Shown here piece by piece: positions 42,196 through 51,381 of a stretch of 64,000 bases of DNA (position 1 is its first letter; the number at the start of each line of letters is the position of its first letter). This stretch comes from Haloplanus salinarum (GTDB lineage Archaea; Halobacteriota; Halobacteria; Halobacteriales; Haloferacaceae). Under the pieces are notes generated by a model. It did not search any database, had not been told where the DNA came from, and saw nothing but the letters and a program-made list of their open reading frames with translations. The translations under genes and the position numbers were made by a program. Where the stretch lies: positions 2,046,001 to 2,110,000 of the forward strand of contig NZ_CP101823.1 of NCBI RefSeq assembly GCF_024498175.1, in the 5' to 3' direction.

Positions 42196-43176
42196 TCAGG
42201 TCCAGCGATCGAGCCCCGTCTGGACGAGCGCGTCCTCGATGCGCTCGAAGCCGCGTTCGACCTCCGCGGCGTCGACCTCCCAGTCCTCGATCACGTACTC
42301 GCGGGCGGCGGCCACGTCGGGGTCGACGTCGCCGTCGAGGGCGTAGTCGTCGGTCACGGGCGGATCACGGAAGAGCTCCCGCACCCGGTCGGCGTTGGCC
42401 ACCTGCCAGCCCTCGGCGTCGAGGGCAGCCCACAGGTCGCCGTGCTCCGCGATGGCCCGGAGTGCCGTCTTCGGGCCGACGCCGTCGACGCCGGGGTTGA
42501 AGTCCGTCCCACAGAGGATGGCCACGTCGATCAGCCCCTCCCAGCTGATGCCGTGGCGGTCGAGGGTCGCCTCCAGGTCCATCAGTTCGGGCCGCCCCTT
42601 GCTCGTCAGTTGTCGGAGGGTGAGCGGCGCGCCGAACAGCAGGGTGTCGTAGTCCTCGCTGCCCGCGTAGTCGGCGTCGCCGCGACGGGCCATGTACGCC
42701 GCCTGAGCCTCGCCCTCGGCGGGCGCGTCGACAACCGGCACGTCCAGGCGGGCGAGCAGTTCGCGGGTCGTCTCCAGGATGACGTCGGTGAGTCGCTGGG
42801 TGCGCGCTTCGAGGCGGGCGGCCTCGACGGCGTCGCCGCGTTCCTCCGCCTCGGCGCGCCGCTCCTCGGCGCGTTCGCGCTGTTCCCGACGGGCCGCCAC
42901 CTCGTCGTCCTTCAACTCGGTCACGCCGCCGTCGAAGACGAAGACCGGCGTCAGGTCGTGGTCGAAGAACTTGGGCAGGCCCTGAACGACCCCGACCAGG
43001 TTGGCCACCTCCTCGCCCGCCGCGGTGGTGTACACCTCGTCGTTCGTCCACTTGACCGTCGTCGTGAGGTAGCGATACAGCCAGTTGTGCGCGTCGACGG
43101 CCACGACGCTACCGGCCACCTCGTCCCAGTCCACCTCGGAGAGGGCCGCGAGCTGTCGGAGGTCTGCGTTGCCCAT
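42196..43176 (-). CDS. fen: Flap endonuclease 1
   Basis: A 326-residue structure-specific nuclease of DNA replication and repair that cuts 5' flaps. The N-region shows [14 protein letters not shown] (metal Asp) and [13 protein letters not shown]; the internal region shows [32 protein letters not shown] and the helix-hairpin-helix [19 protein letters not shown]. The C-terminus ends QTGLDRWT, a PCNA-interaction (PIP) box. Length and order of motifs are normal for archaea. Confidence 0.95.
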   Translation of the reverse strand: MGNADLRQLAALSEVDWDEVAGSVVAVDAHNWLYRYLTTTVKWTNDEVYTTAAGEEVANLVGVVQGLPKFFDHDLTPVFVFDGGVTELKDDEVAARREQRERAEERRAEAEERGDAVEAARLEARTQRLTDVILETTRELLARLDVPVVDAPAEGEAQAAYMARRGDADYAGSEDYDTLLFGAPLTLRQLTSKGRPELMDLEATLDRHGISWEGLIDVAILCGTDFNPGVDGVGPKTALRAIAEHGDLWAALDAEGWQVANADRVRELFRDPPVTDDYALDGDVDPDVAAAREYVIEDWEVDAAEVERGFERIEDALVQTGLDRWT

Positions 43177-43203
43177 CGCCCGCGACTACGCGGGCGCGGG
43201 CTT

Positions 43204-43833
43204 TCAACGTCCGGGTTCGTGCCCGCCGCCGACGCGCTCGCCGTCGGCGTCGACGCCCGGCGGCGGGGCGACGGTCGGGGGCGGATCGCCCCCGAGCCAG
43301 TCGTCGAGCCGGGCGGCCAACCCTTCGTTCAGGTCCCGCTCCCGGTATCGGTCCAACCCCGCCCGGTACCGTTCGGGGTTCCGGTCGGCGGGCGTGGCCG
43401 CGGGTCGCTCACAGACGAGTTCCGCAAGCCCCGTCTCCCGACCCGTGAAGGCGAAGCCGGCGCGGTAGGCCGCACGGTAGGCCGCGGGGTTGTTGACGGC
43501 GATGCGGACCCGGTCGTACCCCCGGTCGGCGGCGCGGGTGGCGACGAAGGCGAGCAGCCGGGGCCCCAGCCCCTCGCCGCGCCGGTCGTCGCGGACGGTC
43601 ACGTAGCGGACGACGAGGCAGTCGGCGTCGGTGCGGTCCGCGCTGAACGACGCGGCCGCGAGCACGTCGCGGTCGAAGTCGTCGTCGGGGTCGCCCTCCG
43701 GCGGGGAGTCGGAACGACGCACGACCGCCGTCCCCGTCGATCCGCGGACGAACTTGCCCGCGTAGGCGAACCGGCGGTAGTCGAGACGGAGCGTGGGAGC
43801 GCCCGGCGGCCACCCGAGGAGGGCAAACTCCAT
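43204..43833 (-). CDS. GNAT-family N-acetyltransferase
   Basis: A 209-residue acetyltransferase. The acetyl-CoA binding motif A is VRYVTVRDDRRGEGLGPRLL, followed by VRIAVNNPAAYRAAYRAGFA, the classic motif B region. The N-terminal 60 residues and a C-terminal extension of about 60 residues (Pro/Gly-rich end) are less conserved. The substrate cannot be predicted. It lies 27 bp downstream of the fen start on the same strand and is divergent from the methyltransferase. Confidence 0.85.
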   Translation of the reverse strand: MEFALLGWPPGAPTLRLDYRRFAYAGKFVRGSTGTAVVRRSDSPPEGDPDDDFDRDVLAAASFSADRTDADCLVVRYVTVRDDRRGEGLGPRLLAFVATRAADRGYDRVRIAVNNPAAYRAAYRAGFAFTGRETGLAELVCERPAATPADRNPERYRAGLDRYRERDLNEGLAARLDDWLGGDPPPTVAPPPGVDADGERVGGGHEPGR

Positions 43834-43889
43834 GCGACCCGTAGCCGTGCGTCCCCGAAACCTTTGGCGCTCGGCCGTCGACGTGGTGT

Positions 43890-44534
43890 ATGACCGACGA
43901 CGGTGCGGAACGCGGTTCCACGGGGGGGCGGTGGGAACCCGGCGACGTCGACTTCTTCGACCGCGTGGCGCGCCTCTACGACCGACTCGCGCCCGAGGCG
44001 GATCCGGAGCCGCTCTGGGCGGGGCTGGCGCGGGCGGACCGCCCCGTCGAACGGGTGCTCGACCTGGCCGGGGGCACCGGCCGGGCCGCGCGGGCGGCGA
44101 GTCGGCCGGGGGCGGACGGGTGGCGCGCCCCGACGGCCGTCGTCGTCGACGCCTCGCGGCCCATGCTTCGCCGGGCGGTCGAGCAGGGGTCGGCCGCGGT
44201 CCGGGGCGACGCCGGGCGGCTCCCGCTTTGCGACGGGGCGGTCGACGCCGCCGTCGTCCTCGACGCCTTCCATCACCTCCCCGACCCCGACGCGGCGCTC
44301 GTGGAGGCGGCGCGGGTCCTCCGACCGGGCGGGGTCCTGGTGATCCGGGAGTTCGACCCCGGGACCGTCCGGGGGCGGGCGCTGGTCGCGGCCGAGCGCC
44401 TCGTCGGCTTCGACTCGACGTTCCGGGGACCGGAGGCGACGGCGACGGCCGTCGCGGCCGCGGGGCTGGCGCCCTCGGTCCTCGACCGCGGGTTCGCGTT
44501 CACGGTTGTCGGGAAAAAGCGGGGAAGCCATTAG
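43890..44534 (+). CDS. Class I SAM-dependent methyltransferase
   Basis: A 214-residue soluble methyltransferase of the UbiE/type 11 group. Motif I is VLDLAGGTGRAARAA, the acidic ribose contact is in VVVDASRPML, then GDAGRLPLCDGAVDAAVVLD (motif II region) and LPDPDAALVEAARVLRPGG. The start FFDRVARLYDRLAP matches small-molecule methyltransferases such as those of quinone or lipid pathways. The substrate is unknown. The next gene starts 21 bp downstream on the same strand. Confidence 0.88.
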   Translation: MTDDGAERGSTGGRWEPGDVDFFDRVARLYDRLAPEADPEPLWAGLARADRPVERVLDLAGGTGRAARAASRPGADGWRAPTAVVVDASRPMLRRAVEQGSAAVRGDAGRLPLCDGAVDAAVVLDAFHHLPDPDAALVEAARVLRPGGVLVIREFDPGTVRGRALVAAERLVGFDSTFRGPEATATAVAAAGLAPSVLDRGFAFTVVGKKRGSH

Positions 44535-44555
44535 GCCCCAGTCGCAAGCGCGGAT

Positions 44556-44975
44556 ATGGCAAACGCAGTCGCGGACTTCTTCGACCGCCGCCTCGACGGC
44601 CGTGCGACGCCGCTCGCGGTCGGCGACCTGCTCGTCGTCGCCGCCGTCTTCAGCGCGGGCACGGTTCACCACAACGGCCTGCCGTTCGTCCTCGGGAACC
44701 CCGGCTACCTGCTGAGCACCATCGCCCCGTTTCTGATCGGATGGATCGTCGCGGCACCGCTGCTCGGAGCGTACGCTCCCGGCGCCGCCGAGTCGGCGAA
44801 GGCAGCCGTCCCGCTGGCGCTCCGCTCGTGGCTGGTCGCGGACGCCATCGCGCTGGGGATTCGCTCGCTGCCGTTCGTCCACGGCGGCGTCCAGTTGTCG
44901 TTCGTCGCCATCTCGCTGGTGACCGGGCTCGTCGGCCTCGGACTCTGGCGGACGCTCTTTTTCAAGCTCCGGTAG
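44556..44975 (+). CDS. DUF3054 family membrane protein
   Basis: A 139-residue protein with four hydrophobic spans: LAVGDLLVVAAVFSAGTVHH, YLLSTIAPFLIGWIVAAPLL, a third span (AVPLALRSWLVADAIALGI) and SFVAISLVTGLVGLGLWR. The layout and the GD and R-W-D residues in spans 1 and 3 match DUF3054. Function unknown. It is probably cotranscribed with the preceding methyltransferase. Confidence 0.85.
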   Translation: MANAVADFFDRRLDGRATPLAVGDLLVVAAVFSAGTVHHNGLPFVLGNPGYLLSTIAPFLIGWIVAAPLLGAYAPGAAESAKAAVPLALRSWLVADAIALGIRSLPFVHGGVQLSFVAISLVTGLVGLGLWRTLFFKLR

Positions 44976-45027
44976 ACCGGATCGGCCCACCGGGGGACTC
45001 ACGGGCCGGCGACGACGGGACGCCCGC

Positions 45028-46314
45028 TCAGTCCCGGACGACGAGATAGACCGCAGCGGCGGACGCCACGAGCGCGAAGCCAGCCAGGACGCCGAACAGA
45101 ACCCCGGCGTCGGCGTACGTCAGGACGGCGCCGGCGACGGCGCCGCCGAGCGCACCGACGCCGAAGGAGCCGAGGTACGTGTAACCGTAGGATAGCCCGC
45201 GCGTCCCGGCGGGAGTGTAGTCGGCGACGGCCGCCTGGTAGAGCGGCTGGGCCGCGAAGAGCGTGAGACCGAACACGGCTCCGAAGGCGAGGAGAGGGCC
45301 GATCCCCAGCGCCGCCACCGGGAGGAACGAAAGCGAGAGGAGGGCCAGGAGGCCGAAGACGCCGGCGATGCCGTACTCCGGGGGAACGTGGTCGGTGAGC
45401 TTCCCGCCGAGATACTGTCCGGCGATGCCGACGAGCAACAGCCCCGCGTAGAAGTACCGTTCCGGCCTGAGCGTGCGTTCCGCCCCCGCCTCGATACCGG
45501 GGACGAACGCGGCGAGGGGAACGGGGTCGAACCCGGGCAACCCCTCCAGTAAGTTCGGCAGGAAGGTCAACACCCCACGGTAGAACAGGCCGTTCCCCAT
45601 GACGATCACGAAGACGACGACGAAGGCGCCGGCAAAGAGGAGTCTGGACTCGGCGACGAACTCGGACAGCGAGTCGACGCCCCCCTCGGCGCGAGGGTCG
45701 CCGCCGTCTGTACCGACGCCCTCGACGGCCGCCGTCTCGTCGAACTCGGCCCGGAGAGCGTAGAGTCCGGCGAGGACGGCCGGCACCGCGAGCACCGTCG
45801 CCACCGCCGTCCAGTCGAAGAGGAGCAGGAGGACGGCCGTCAGAAGGGGTCCGAGCCCGATGCCCACGTTGCCGGCCGCGCCGTGGTACGCGAAGCCGGT
45901 CCCACGCGCCCGCATCCCCTTACTGATGAGCGTCAACCCGGCGGGGTGATAGACGCTCGCCGCCAGCCCCCACAACAGGAGGGACACCGTCACCACCACG
46001 AGGTCGGGCGCAATCCCGAGGAGGAAAAAGGAGCCACCCATCCCGAACAGACAGGCGGCGATGAGTCGCCGGGATCCGAACCGGTCGACGAGGATCCCAC
46101 CCGGCAACGCACCGAGACCGAACAGACCGTAACCGGCGGTGACGACCAGCCCCAAGGTCGCCTGGGTGACACCGACCTCGAACCCCGCGAGGGCGATCAC
46201 GTCGAACTCGGCGAGCCAGATGGTGACGAAAATCGGGATCGAGAGCTCGTAGGTGTGGACCATCCCGTGTGCGAGCATCAGTAATCCCACGATCGACCGG
46301 TCGTTCGAGTTCAC
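45028..46314 (-). CDS. Major facilitator superfamily transporter
   Basis: A 428-residue MFS permease with 12 predicted spans. The motif-A-like loop is GGILVDRFGSRRLIAAC after span 2. GLAASVYHPAGLTLISKGM and GAAGNVGIGLGP are typical of fosmidomycin-resistance-like and sugar/nitrate-type members. The central cytoplasmic loop (about residues 195-225) is acidic. The substrate is unknown. I chose the GTG at 46314 because GGAATTAAGT on the minus strand lies about 25-34 bp upstream; a TTG at 46338 is the alternative start. Confidence 0.82.
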   Translation of the reverse strand: MNSNDRSIVGLLMLAHGMVHTYELSIPIFVTIWLAEFDVIALAGFEVGVTQATLGLVVTAGYGLFGLGALPGGILVDRFGSRRLIAACLFGMGGSFFLLGIAPDLVVVTVSLLLWGLAASVYHPAGLTLISKGMRARGTGFAYHGAAGNVGIGLGPLLTAVLLLLFDWTAVATVLAVPAVLAGLYALRAEFDETAAVEGVGTDGGDPRAEGGVDSLSEFVAESRLLFAGAFVVVFVIVMGNGLFYRGVLTFLPNLLEGLPGFDPVPLAAFVPGIEAGAERTLRPERYFYAGLLLVGIAGQYLGGKLTDHVPPEYGIAGVFGLLALLSLSFLPVAALGIGPLLAFGAVFGLTLFAAQPLYQAAVADYTPAGTRGLSYGYTYLGSFGVGALGGAVAGAVLTYADAGVLFGVLAGFALVASAAAVYLVVRD

Positions 46315-46497
46315 GGTCGAAAGAACGCCATCATCCAACTTAATTCCTGCTGGAATGGGCTGTAAGTATAATTATCGTCGGTGTTGGTCTTTCGACTCAA
46401 AACTTATGAATTAGTTATCGAATGGCTTCGAAATGGTTCTTCAAGTTCACGGAAAAAGCTATGTGATGCCCACACATACTATCGATCGGATCGTACC

Positions 46498-46719
46498 ATG
46501 GTTGGATACTACGACTGCGTGCTCGGTCTCGTCCCCGTCGCCCTCGTGGGCCTCACCGCGGTCCTCGTCGCCCGTGGGTTCGCGTTCACCGTCGCCGTCC
46601 CCGCCGGCGCGGGAGCGGCGGCGCTGATCGTCGGTCACGCGCTGTTCGTCAACGGACCGGTTTCCCCCTCCGCGTCGGGGCGGGCGACGGACGATCGGTC
46701 GCCCGTCGATGCCGACTGA
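46498..46719 (+). CDS. Small two-span membrane protein (73 aa)
   Basis: Two hydrophobic helices (CVLGLVPVALVGLTAVLVAR and AFTVAVPAGAGAAALIVGHA) in a hairpin, with a polar Ser/Asp-rich tail. Function unknown; the pattern is common among haloarchaeal membrane proteins of unknown role. The ATG at 46498 is chosen over 46381, which would add a non-halophilic, lysine- and serine-rich tail. CATACTAT about 25-30 bp upstream fits a promoter. Confidence 0.65.
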   Translation: MVGYYDCVLGLVPVALVGLTAVLVARGFAFTVAVPAGAGAAALIVGHALFVNGPVSPSASGRATDDRSPVDAD

Positions 46720-46760
46720 GGGCACCCGGTACGCGTCGGTCCCCGTCTCCGGGCCAACAG

Positions 46761-46766
46761 TATAAC
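46761..46766 (+). promoter_or_regulatory. TATA box for the OCD-family gene
   Basis: AGTATAAC (core TATAAC at 46761-46766) lies 25-30 bp before the ATG at 46791. Confidence 0.55.
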
Positions 46767-46790
46767 TACCCGCACGCACTGAGAGGCGGT

Positions 46791-47807
46791 ATGACCGACA
46801 CGCTGTTCCTGTCGAGCGAGGACGTCGCGGGACTGGCGACTCCCGCGGAGTACGTCGACGCCGTGCGCGACGGCTACCGCCAGCGCGGCGAGGGGGCGCC
46901 GGCCGAACCCCGGACCGCCCTGTACAACGAGGAGCCACCGGGGCTGTTCACCTCCTACACGGCCGTCCTCCCCGACACCGGAGTGATGGGTGGATACGTG
47001 TACGGCGCGGGCTTCGGCGAGGGCGACGCCTGGTTCGTCACGCCGCTGTTCGACGCCGACTCCGGGGAACCGCTGGCGCTCCTCGACGGTGCGAGCATGA
47101 ACCCGTTCAAGACTGGCGCCGCGGGCGCCGTCGGCGTCGACGCCCTCGCCCGCCCGGACGCGTCGACGATGGCGGTCCTAGGGGCCGGCGCGCAGGCCCG
47201 CGGACAGTTACGCGCGGCCGCGACCGTCCGCGACCTCGAAACCGTGTGGGTGTACTCGCCAACCAAGGAGAGCCGCGAGGGCTTCGCGGGCGAGATGGAC
47301 CGACTGCTCGACGCCAGCGTCGCCGCCGTCTCCTCCAGCGCCGCCGCCGTCGAGGGCGCCGACGTGGTCGTCACCGCGACGAACTCCCCGGAACCGGTCT
47401 TCGACGGCGACCTGCTCGACCCCGGCACCCACGTGACCGCCATGGGCCAGTACCACCCCGAGAAGCGGGAACTCGACGACACCACGGTCGCGCGCTCGAC
47501 GTACGTGATCGACCTCCGGGGACGGCTCACGCAGGACGCCGGCTCGTACATGCACGCCGTCGAGTCCGGCGCCGTCGAGGCGGACCACTGTCACGGCGAA
47601 CTCGGCTCGGTCGTCGCCGGCGAGCGTCCGGGCCGGCCCGACGAGGAGGCGATCACCGTCTTCGACAGCGGCGGGACGGGCATCGAGACCGTCGCCGCCG
47701 CCGCGATGCTCCACGGGAAGGCCGTCGAGGCGGGATTGGGGGAGACCATCTCGTTCGCGCCGGCCAGCGAGGCGCTGACCGGACGGGACGATCACTCCAG
47801 CCGGTAG
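46791..47807 (+). CDS. Ornithine cyclodeaminase/mu-crystallin-family dehydrogenase
   Basis: A 338-residue NAD(P)-dependent enzyme. The N-terminal half contributes the substrate and dimer surface ([37 protein letters not shown] with the usual Lys), and the Rossmann half has [15 protein letters not shown] and [15 protein letters not shown]. Archaeal members often act as alanine dehydrogenase or imine reductase; the exact substrate is unknown. Its 3' end overlaps the convergent pelota gene by 16 bp. Confidence 0.87.
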   Translation: MTDTLFLSSEDVAGLATPAEYVDAVRDGYRQRGEGAPAEPRTALYNEEPPGLFTSYTAVLPDTGVMGGYVYGAGFGEGDAWFVTPLFDADSGEPLALLDGASMNPFKTGAAGAVGVDALARPDASTMAVLGAGAQARGQLRAAATVRDLETVWVYSPTKESREGFAGEMDRLLDASVAAVSSSAAAVEGADVVVTATNSPEPVFDGDLLDPGTHVTAMGQYHPEKRELDDTTVARSTYVIDLRGRLTQDAGSYMHAVESGAVEADHCHGELGSVVAGERPGRPDEEAITVFDSGGTGIETVAAAAMLHGKAVEAGLGETISFAPASEALTGRDDHSSR

Positions 47808-48859
47808 CGCAACAGCGCCGCGATCCCGCCGAGGTTCTTCAGCCGCTGGCCGGGCTCGAACTCGCCCGAGAAGACGACCACGTCGCCGCCCTGTCGCTCG
47901 ACCGAGGTGATGACCTCGTCGGCGTCGACGTCCCAGTCCCCGCGGCCGCCCCGCTCCTCGCGCAGCCGGTCGTCGAGGACGAGCAACGTCTCGACGGCGC
48001 CGTACTCGGCGGCTTCGGCGGTCGCCTCGGGACCGTACGTCGCCTTCGTGCCCGTCGCCATCCGCTCGGTCAACTCGTCGATGAGTTCCGCCTCGCGGGC
48101 GATGCGCGTCTCGTCCTGGACGTCCTCGACGGCGCCCCGCTTCAACACCTCGTGGACGCCGCGGTCGCCGACGCCCGAGGTGTCGACGGTCGTCGTCAGT
48201 TCCGCCACCTCGGGGAACTCGTCGTCGAAGTGATCCAGGGCGTCGCCCTTCGTGAACCCCGGCCCCGCGAGGATGATGGCGTCGGGATCGAGATGCGAGA
48301 GCGCCTCGCCCAGTTCGTGGAACAGCTCCGACCGCGGGCGGGCGTACTCGCCCTTGCCCGTCGGCCGGGTGAACGAGGCGTACTCCTCGGTGCCGTACTG
48401 GGCGACGGTGTGGACGTGGGCCTCCCCCTCCTCGACGGTCGCGATGGCCACGTCGGGGTTCTCGGCGGCCGCCTCGGCCTCCTCGACCCGTTCCATCTGG
48501 TCCGGTTTGAAGTGTTTCTCGATGGTCAGCTCGTCGTGTTCCTCGACGTTCAGCGTGTGGTGGTGGCCGAGCTGGTCCTCGCGGGAGCAGCCGACGATGA
48601 CGCCGCCGACCCGGAGCCGGTTGGCGAAGCGGGCGAACTCCACGTCCTCGACCTCCAGGGTGACGTGGATGTGCTCGCGCTCGCCGCCGGTGTCGCGCAT
48701 CTGATCGTCGTCGCGCTGGATGCGTCGGCTCGTGTCGCCCTCCACGTTGTCTCCGGGTTCGAGGACGTAGGAGAGGTGCCAGAGGTCGTCGACGTTCTCG
48801 GGGACGACCGTCAGCCGGGTGCGTCCCTCCTCGCCGCGACCACGGCTCTGGATTCGCAT
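47792..48859 (-). CDS. pelA: mRNA surveillance protein pelota
   Basis: A 355-residue Dom34/Pelota. The Sm-like N-domain shows [20 protein letters not shown] and TRRIQ-type segments, the central eRF1-like domain has [20 protein letters not shown], and the C-domain has [12 protein letters not shown] and [16 protein letters not shown]. It frees ribosomes stalled without a stop codon, with aEF1A and ABCE1, and lacks the GGQ motif of release factors, as expected. RqcH, another rescue factor, is encoded 2.5 kb away on the same strand. Confidence 0.95.
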   Translation of the reverse strand: MRIQSRGRGEEGRTRLTVVPENVDDLWHLSYVLEPGDNVEGDTSRRIQRDDDQMRDTGGEREHIHVTLEVEDVEFARFANRLRVGGVIVGCSREDQLGHHHTLNVEEHDELTIEKHFKPDQMERVEEAEAAAENPDVAIATVEEGEAHVHTVAQYGTEEYASFTRPTGKGEYARPRSELFHELGEALSHLDPDAIILAGPGFTKGDALDHFDDEFPEVAELTTTVDTSGVGDRGVHEVLKRGAVEDVQDETRIAREAELIDELTERMATGTKATYGPEATAEAAEYGAVETLLVLDDRLREERGGRGDWDVDADEVITSVERQGGDVVVFSGEFEPGQRLKNLGGIAALLRYRLE

Positions 48860-48930
48860 ACCGGAAGGTCGCCGCCCACGGCCACATACCTTGCCATTCC
48901 GGACGGCGCGGAAGCCGTGAGCGTCCGACG

Positions 48931-49671
48931 TCAGGCCGTCGTCGACTCCGCCCCCACGCCGCCATCCTCGTCGTCGTGGAGCGTCAGTCCCCGGACGTCA
49001 CCCCACGCGTGGCCGACGACGTAGTACGCGGCGACCGCGGCGTAGAAACTCAGGAACGCCCCGACGAGCGTCCCGAGCACCGGCACGGCGTTGAGGGCGC
49101 CGGCGACGATGCCGGCGCCGACGAGGAGGGCGAAGGCGAGCAGCCACGCCGTGGCGTACGTCCCCGAGGAGAGGACCGGACGCAGGTCGTCGACGGCGAA
49201 GCCCGCGCGGAGCGACCCCCGTTCGGCGTAGTTGGCGACGGCCGCCGGCACGACGTACGCGGCCAGGAGGCCGGCGATCAACGCGAAGAGGCCACCCACC
49301 AGCACCACGCCGCCGACGAGCAGTCCGCTCCGGGGACCGGGGCCCGCGATCAGCGCCCCGGCCGCGGCGGTCGCGGCGACCAACAGTCCGGGAACCACGC
49401 CGTAGACGAACGCGATGACGACCGCCCGGACGCCGTCGCCCGCGAGCGGCCCCCAGTCGTCGAACCGCGGTGGCACGTCGTCGCCGTGCATCGTCCCTCG
49501 GAGGACGCGGACGAGATAGCCCGCGACGAGAATCGCCGGCAGAATCAACACCCCGAGGAGTGACAGGAGACCGCCGATCAGAACCGTCTGTACCCAGTCG
49601 TCGCTCGTCCGGAGGTAGGTGAGTGATTCGTCGAGCATGGTGGCTGGCGACGGAGCGGACCGATCCGACAT
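48931..49671 (-). CDS. DUF4013-type membrane protein, second copy
   Basis: A 246-residue membrane protein with six spans, paralogous to 31303-31995: [20 protein letters not shown] at the start, [20 protein letters not shown] after span 1, and the late [16 protein letters not shown] segment. Function unknown. The start at 49671 fits the minus-strand CTTTAATATC (49690-49699) as TATA; MLDESL at 49638 is an alternative. The gene ends 71 bp before the pelota start codon on the same strand. Confidence 0.8.
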   Translation of the reverse strand: MSDRSAPSPATMLDESLTYLRTSDDWVQTVLIGGLLSLLGVLILPAILVAGYLVRVLRGTMHGDDVPPRFDDWGPLAGDGVRAVVIAFVYGVVPGLLVAATAAAGALIAGPGPRSGLLVGGVVLVGGLFALIAGLLAAYVVPAAVANYAERGSLRAGFAVDDLRPVLSSGTYATAWLLAFALLVGAGIVAGALNAVPVLGTLVGAFLSFYAAVAAYYVVGHAWGDVRGLTLHDDEDGGVGAESTTA

Positions 49672-49737
49672 CGCCCGAACATATAACACAGCTGAAGATA
49701 TTAAAGCTGCCGAGCGGGACGGCCCACGGCGCCCGAC

Positions 49738-51339
49738 TCAGTCCCGAAGGTCCCGCAACGCGTCCCGGAGGTAGAGGACGGACTCGTAACGAGCCCGTTT
49801 CTCCTTTTCGAGGGCCGTCAGCAACACGTCGTCCAGCGTTTCGGGGACGTCGGCCACCTCGCTCGGCGGCGTCGGCGCCTCGTGCAGGACGCGGTGCATC
49901 GTTTTCGCCGGCTTGCCCTCGAACGGCGGCCGGCCCGTGAACAGTTCGTACAGCACCGCACCCAACTGGTAGACGTCGGTGATGTCGTCGACCGGGCCGA
50001 ACTCGTCGTCGAACTGCTCGGGCGCGGCATATTGGGGTGAGAGCCCTTCGACGCTCGCCGAGTGGTCGAGCAGGTGTTTCGACAGGCCCCAATCCGCGAC
50101 CTTCGGCACGTCCCAGGCGCCCTCGACGGACCGAAAGAGGACGTTCGCGGGTTTCAGATCGAGGTGGGCGACCCCTCTGCGGTGGGCGTGGCGGACGCCC
50201 TTGGTGATGCCGAGTGCCGTCCACAGCGCCTGGTCGAAGTCGAATTCGCCCGCCCGTTCCGAGAGGTCGCCGGCGTCCATGTACTCCATGGCGATCCAGG
50301 GGAGCGGTTCGGCGCCGTAGTCGACGACGCCCACGATGTGGTCGTGATCGTCGAGTTTGTCCCACGTCTCCGCCTCCGCCATGAGCCGTTCGACGGCGTC
50401 GGTGTGGAGCGTCCCCTGCATCCGCGGGCGCTTGATCGCCAGGGTCACGTCACCGGTCGGCGTCGACAGCGTGGCCCTCGTCACGTCGGCGTTGCCCCCG
50501 CCGCCGATCGGTTCCTCGTCGGTCAGCGCGTCGTAGTCGACCGACACGTCGGGCGCCCGCGGGATCGACTCCGGCGGGCCGAGGCGGCCCGTGCCTTCGG
50601 CGTCGGCCGACGGGTCCCGCCGGCGGCGGTCGTCGAACCCCGCTTCTGTCAGCCGATCGGCCAGCGCGCCGGCGCGGGCCGTCGCTTCCCGGAGCCAGCC
50701 ACGGCCGTCGTCGAACCGCATCCCCTGGATCTCCCGTTCGGTGTCGTCGAGTCGGTCCAGTCGCTCGTCGACGGTGTCGGCGTCGACCGCGTCGCTCTCG
50801 CCCGCCGCGTCGCGGGCCCGACGGTACGCCTCGCGGGCGTCGTCGAGGAGGGAGAGCGCGCGGTCGTACTCGCCGGCCGCGGCGAGGTTCGTCGCCTCGA
50901 CCTCGAGGCTGTCGCCCTCGTCGACGGCGTCGGCGGCGGGGTCGACCGTCCCGTCTTCGTCCGCCTCGGCGTCGGTCTCGGCCGCCTCGCCGTCGTCCGC
51001 CTCGGACCGGAGACGTTCGACGTCCTCCTTCGGCCACGAGATCCCGTCGGGATCGTCGTCGACGTCGAGGTCTCGAATGCGTTCCAGCGCCGTCGGCGTG
51101 TCGTCGTCGCGGAACACGTACTGTTCGTCCCCCTCTTGCGCCCGTCGCCGTCGCGTCAGGACGAGTCCGAAACCGAGGACGACACAGAGGCCGCCGCCGA
51201 CGAGGAGTATCGGCCGCGGGTCGATGCCGGACGGAGGGAGGGCGTTTGGGAGGACGAGTGCGGCGGCGAAGAGGACACCCCCGGCCACCAGAGAGAGGAG
51301 GATCAGCACCGCGTCCGCGAACGTCCAGCCGTCGCCCAT
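49738..51339 (-). CDS. Membrane-anchored Hanks-type Ser/Thr protein kinase
   Basis: A 533-residue protein. Two N-terminal spans (DAVLILLSLVAGGVLFAAAL and ILLVGGGLCVVLGFGLVL) are followed by an acidic linker and a helical, TPR-like region (145-230). The kinase domain (about 270-530) has the P-loop IGGGGNADV, Lys303 in AIKRPR, the catalytic HLDLKPANVLF (Asp394; Leu replaces the usual Arg), DWG at 416-418 instead of DFG, APE at 439-441 and DVYQLGAVLYELFTGRPPF. It is probably active on internal substrates, since the key Lys and both Asp remain. The ATG at 51339 is close upstream of span 1. Confidence 0.85.
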   Translation of the reverse strand: MGDGWTFADAVLILLSLVAGGVLFAAALVLPNALPPSGIDPRPILLVGGGLCVVLGFGLVLTRRRRAQEGDEQYVFRDDDTPTALERIRDLDVDDDPDGISWPKEDVERLRSEADDGEAAETDAEADEDGTVDPAADAVDEGDSLEVEATNLAAAGEYDRALSLLDDAREAYRRARDAAGESDAVDADTVDERLDRLDDTEREIQGMRFDDGRGWLREATARAGALADRLTEAGFDDRRRRDPSADAEGTGRLGPPESIPRAPDVSVDYDALTDEEPIGGGGNADVTRATLSTPTGDVTLAIKRPRMQGTLHTDAVERLMAEAETWDKLDDHDHIVGVVDYGAEPLPWIAMEYMDAGDLSERAGEFDFDQALWTALGITKGVRHAHRRGVAHLDLKPANVLFRSVEGAWDVPKVADWGLSKHLLDHSASVEGLSPQYAAPEQFDDEFGPVDDITDVYQLGAVLYELFTGRPPFEGKPAKTMHRVLHEAPTPPSEVADVPETLDDVLLTALEKEKRARYESVLYLRDALRDLRD

Positions 51340-51381
51340 CACTACGGTCGACCGACCGGCCTCCACTAAGCCCTTTCCCCG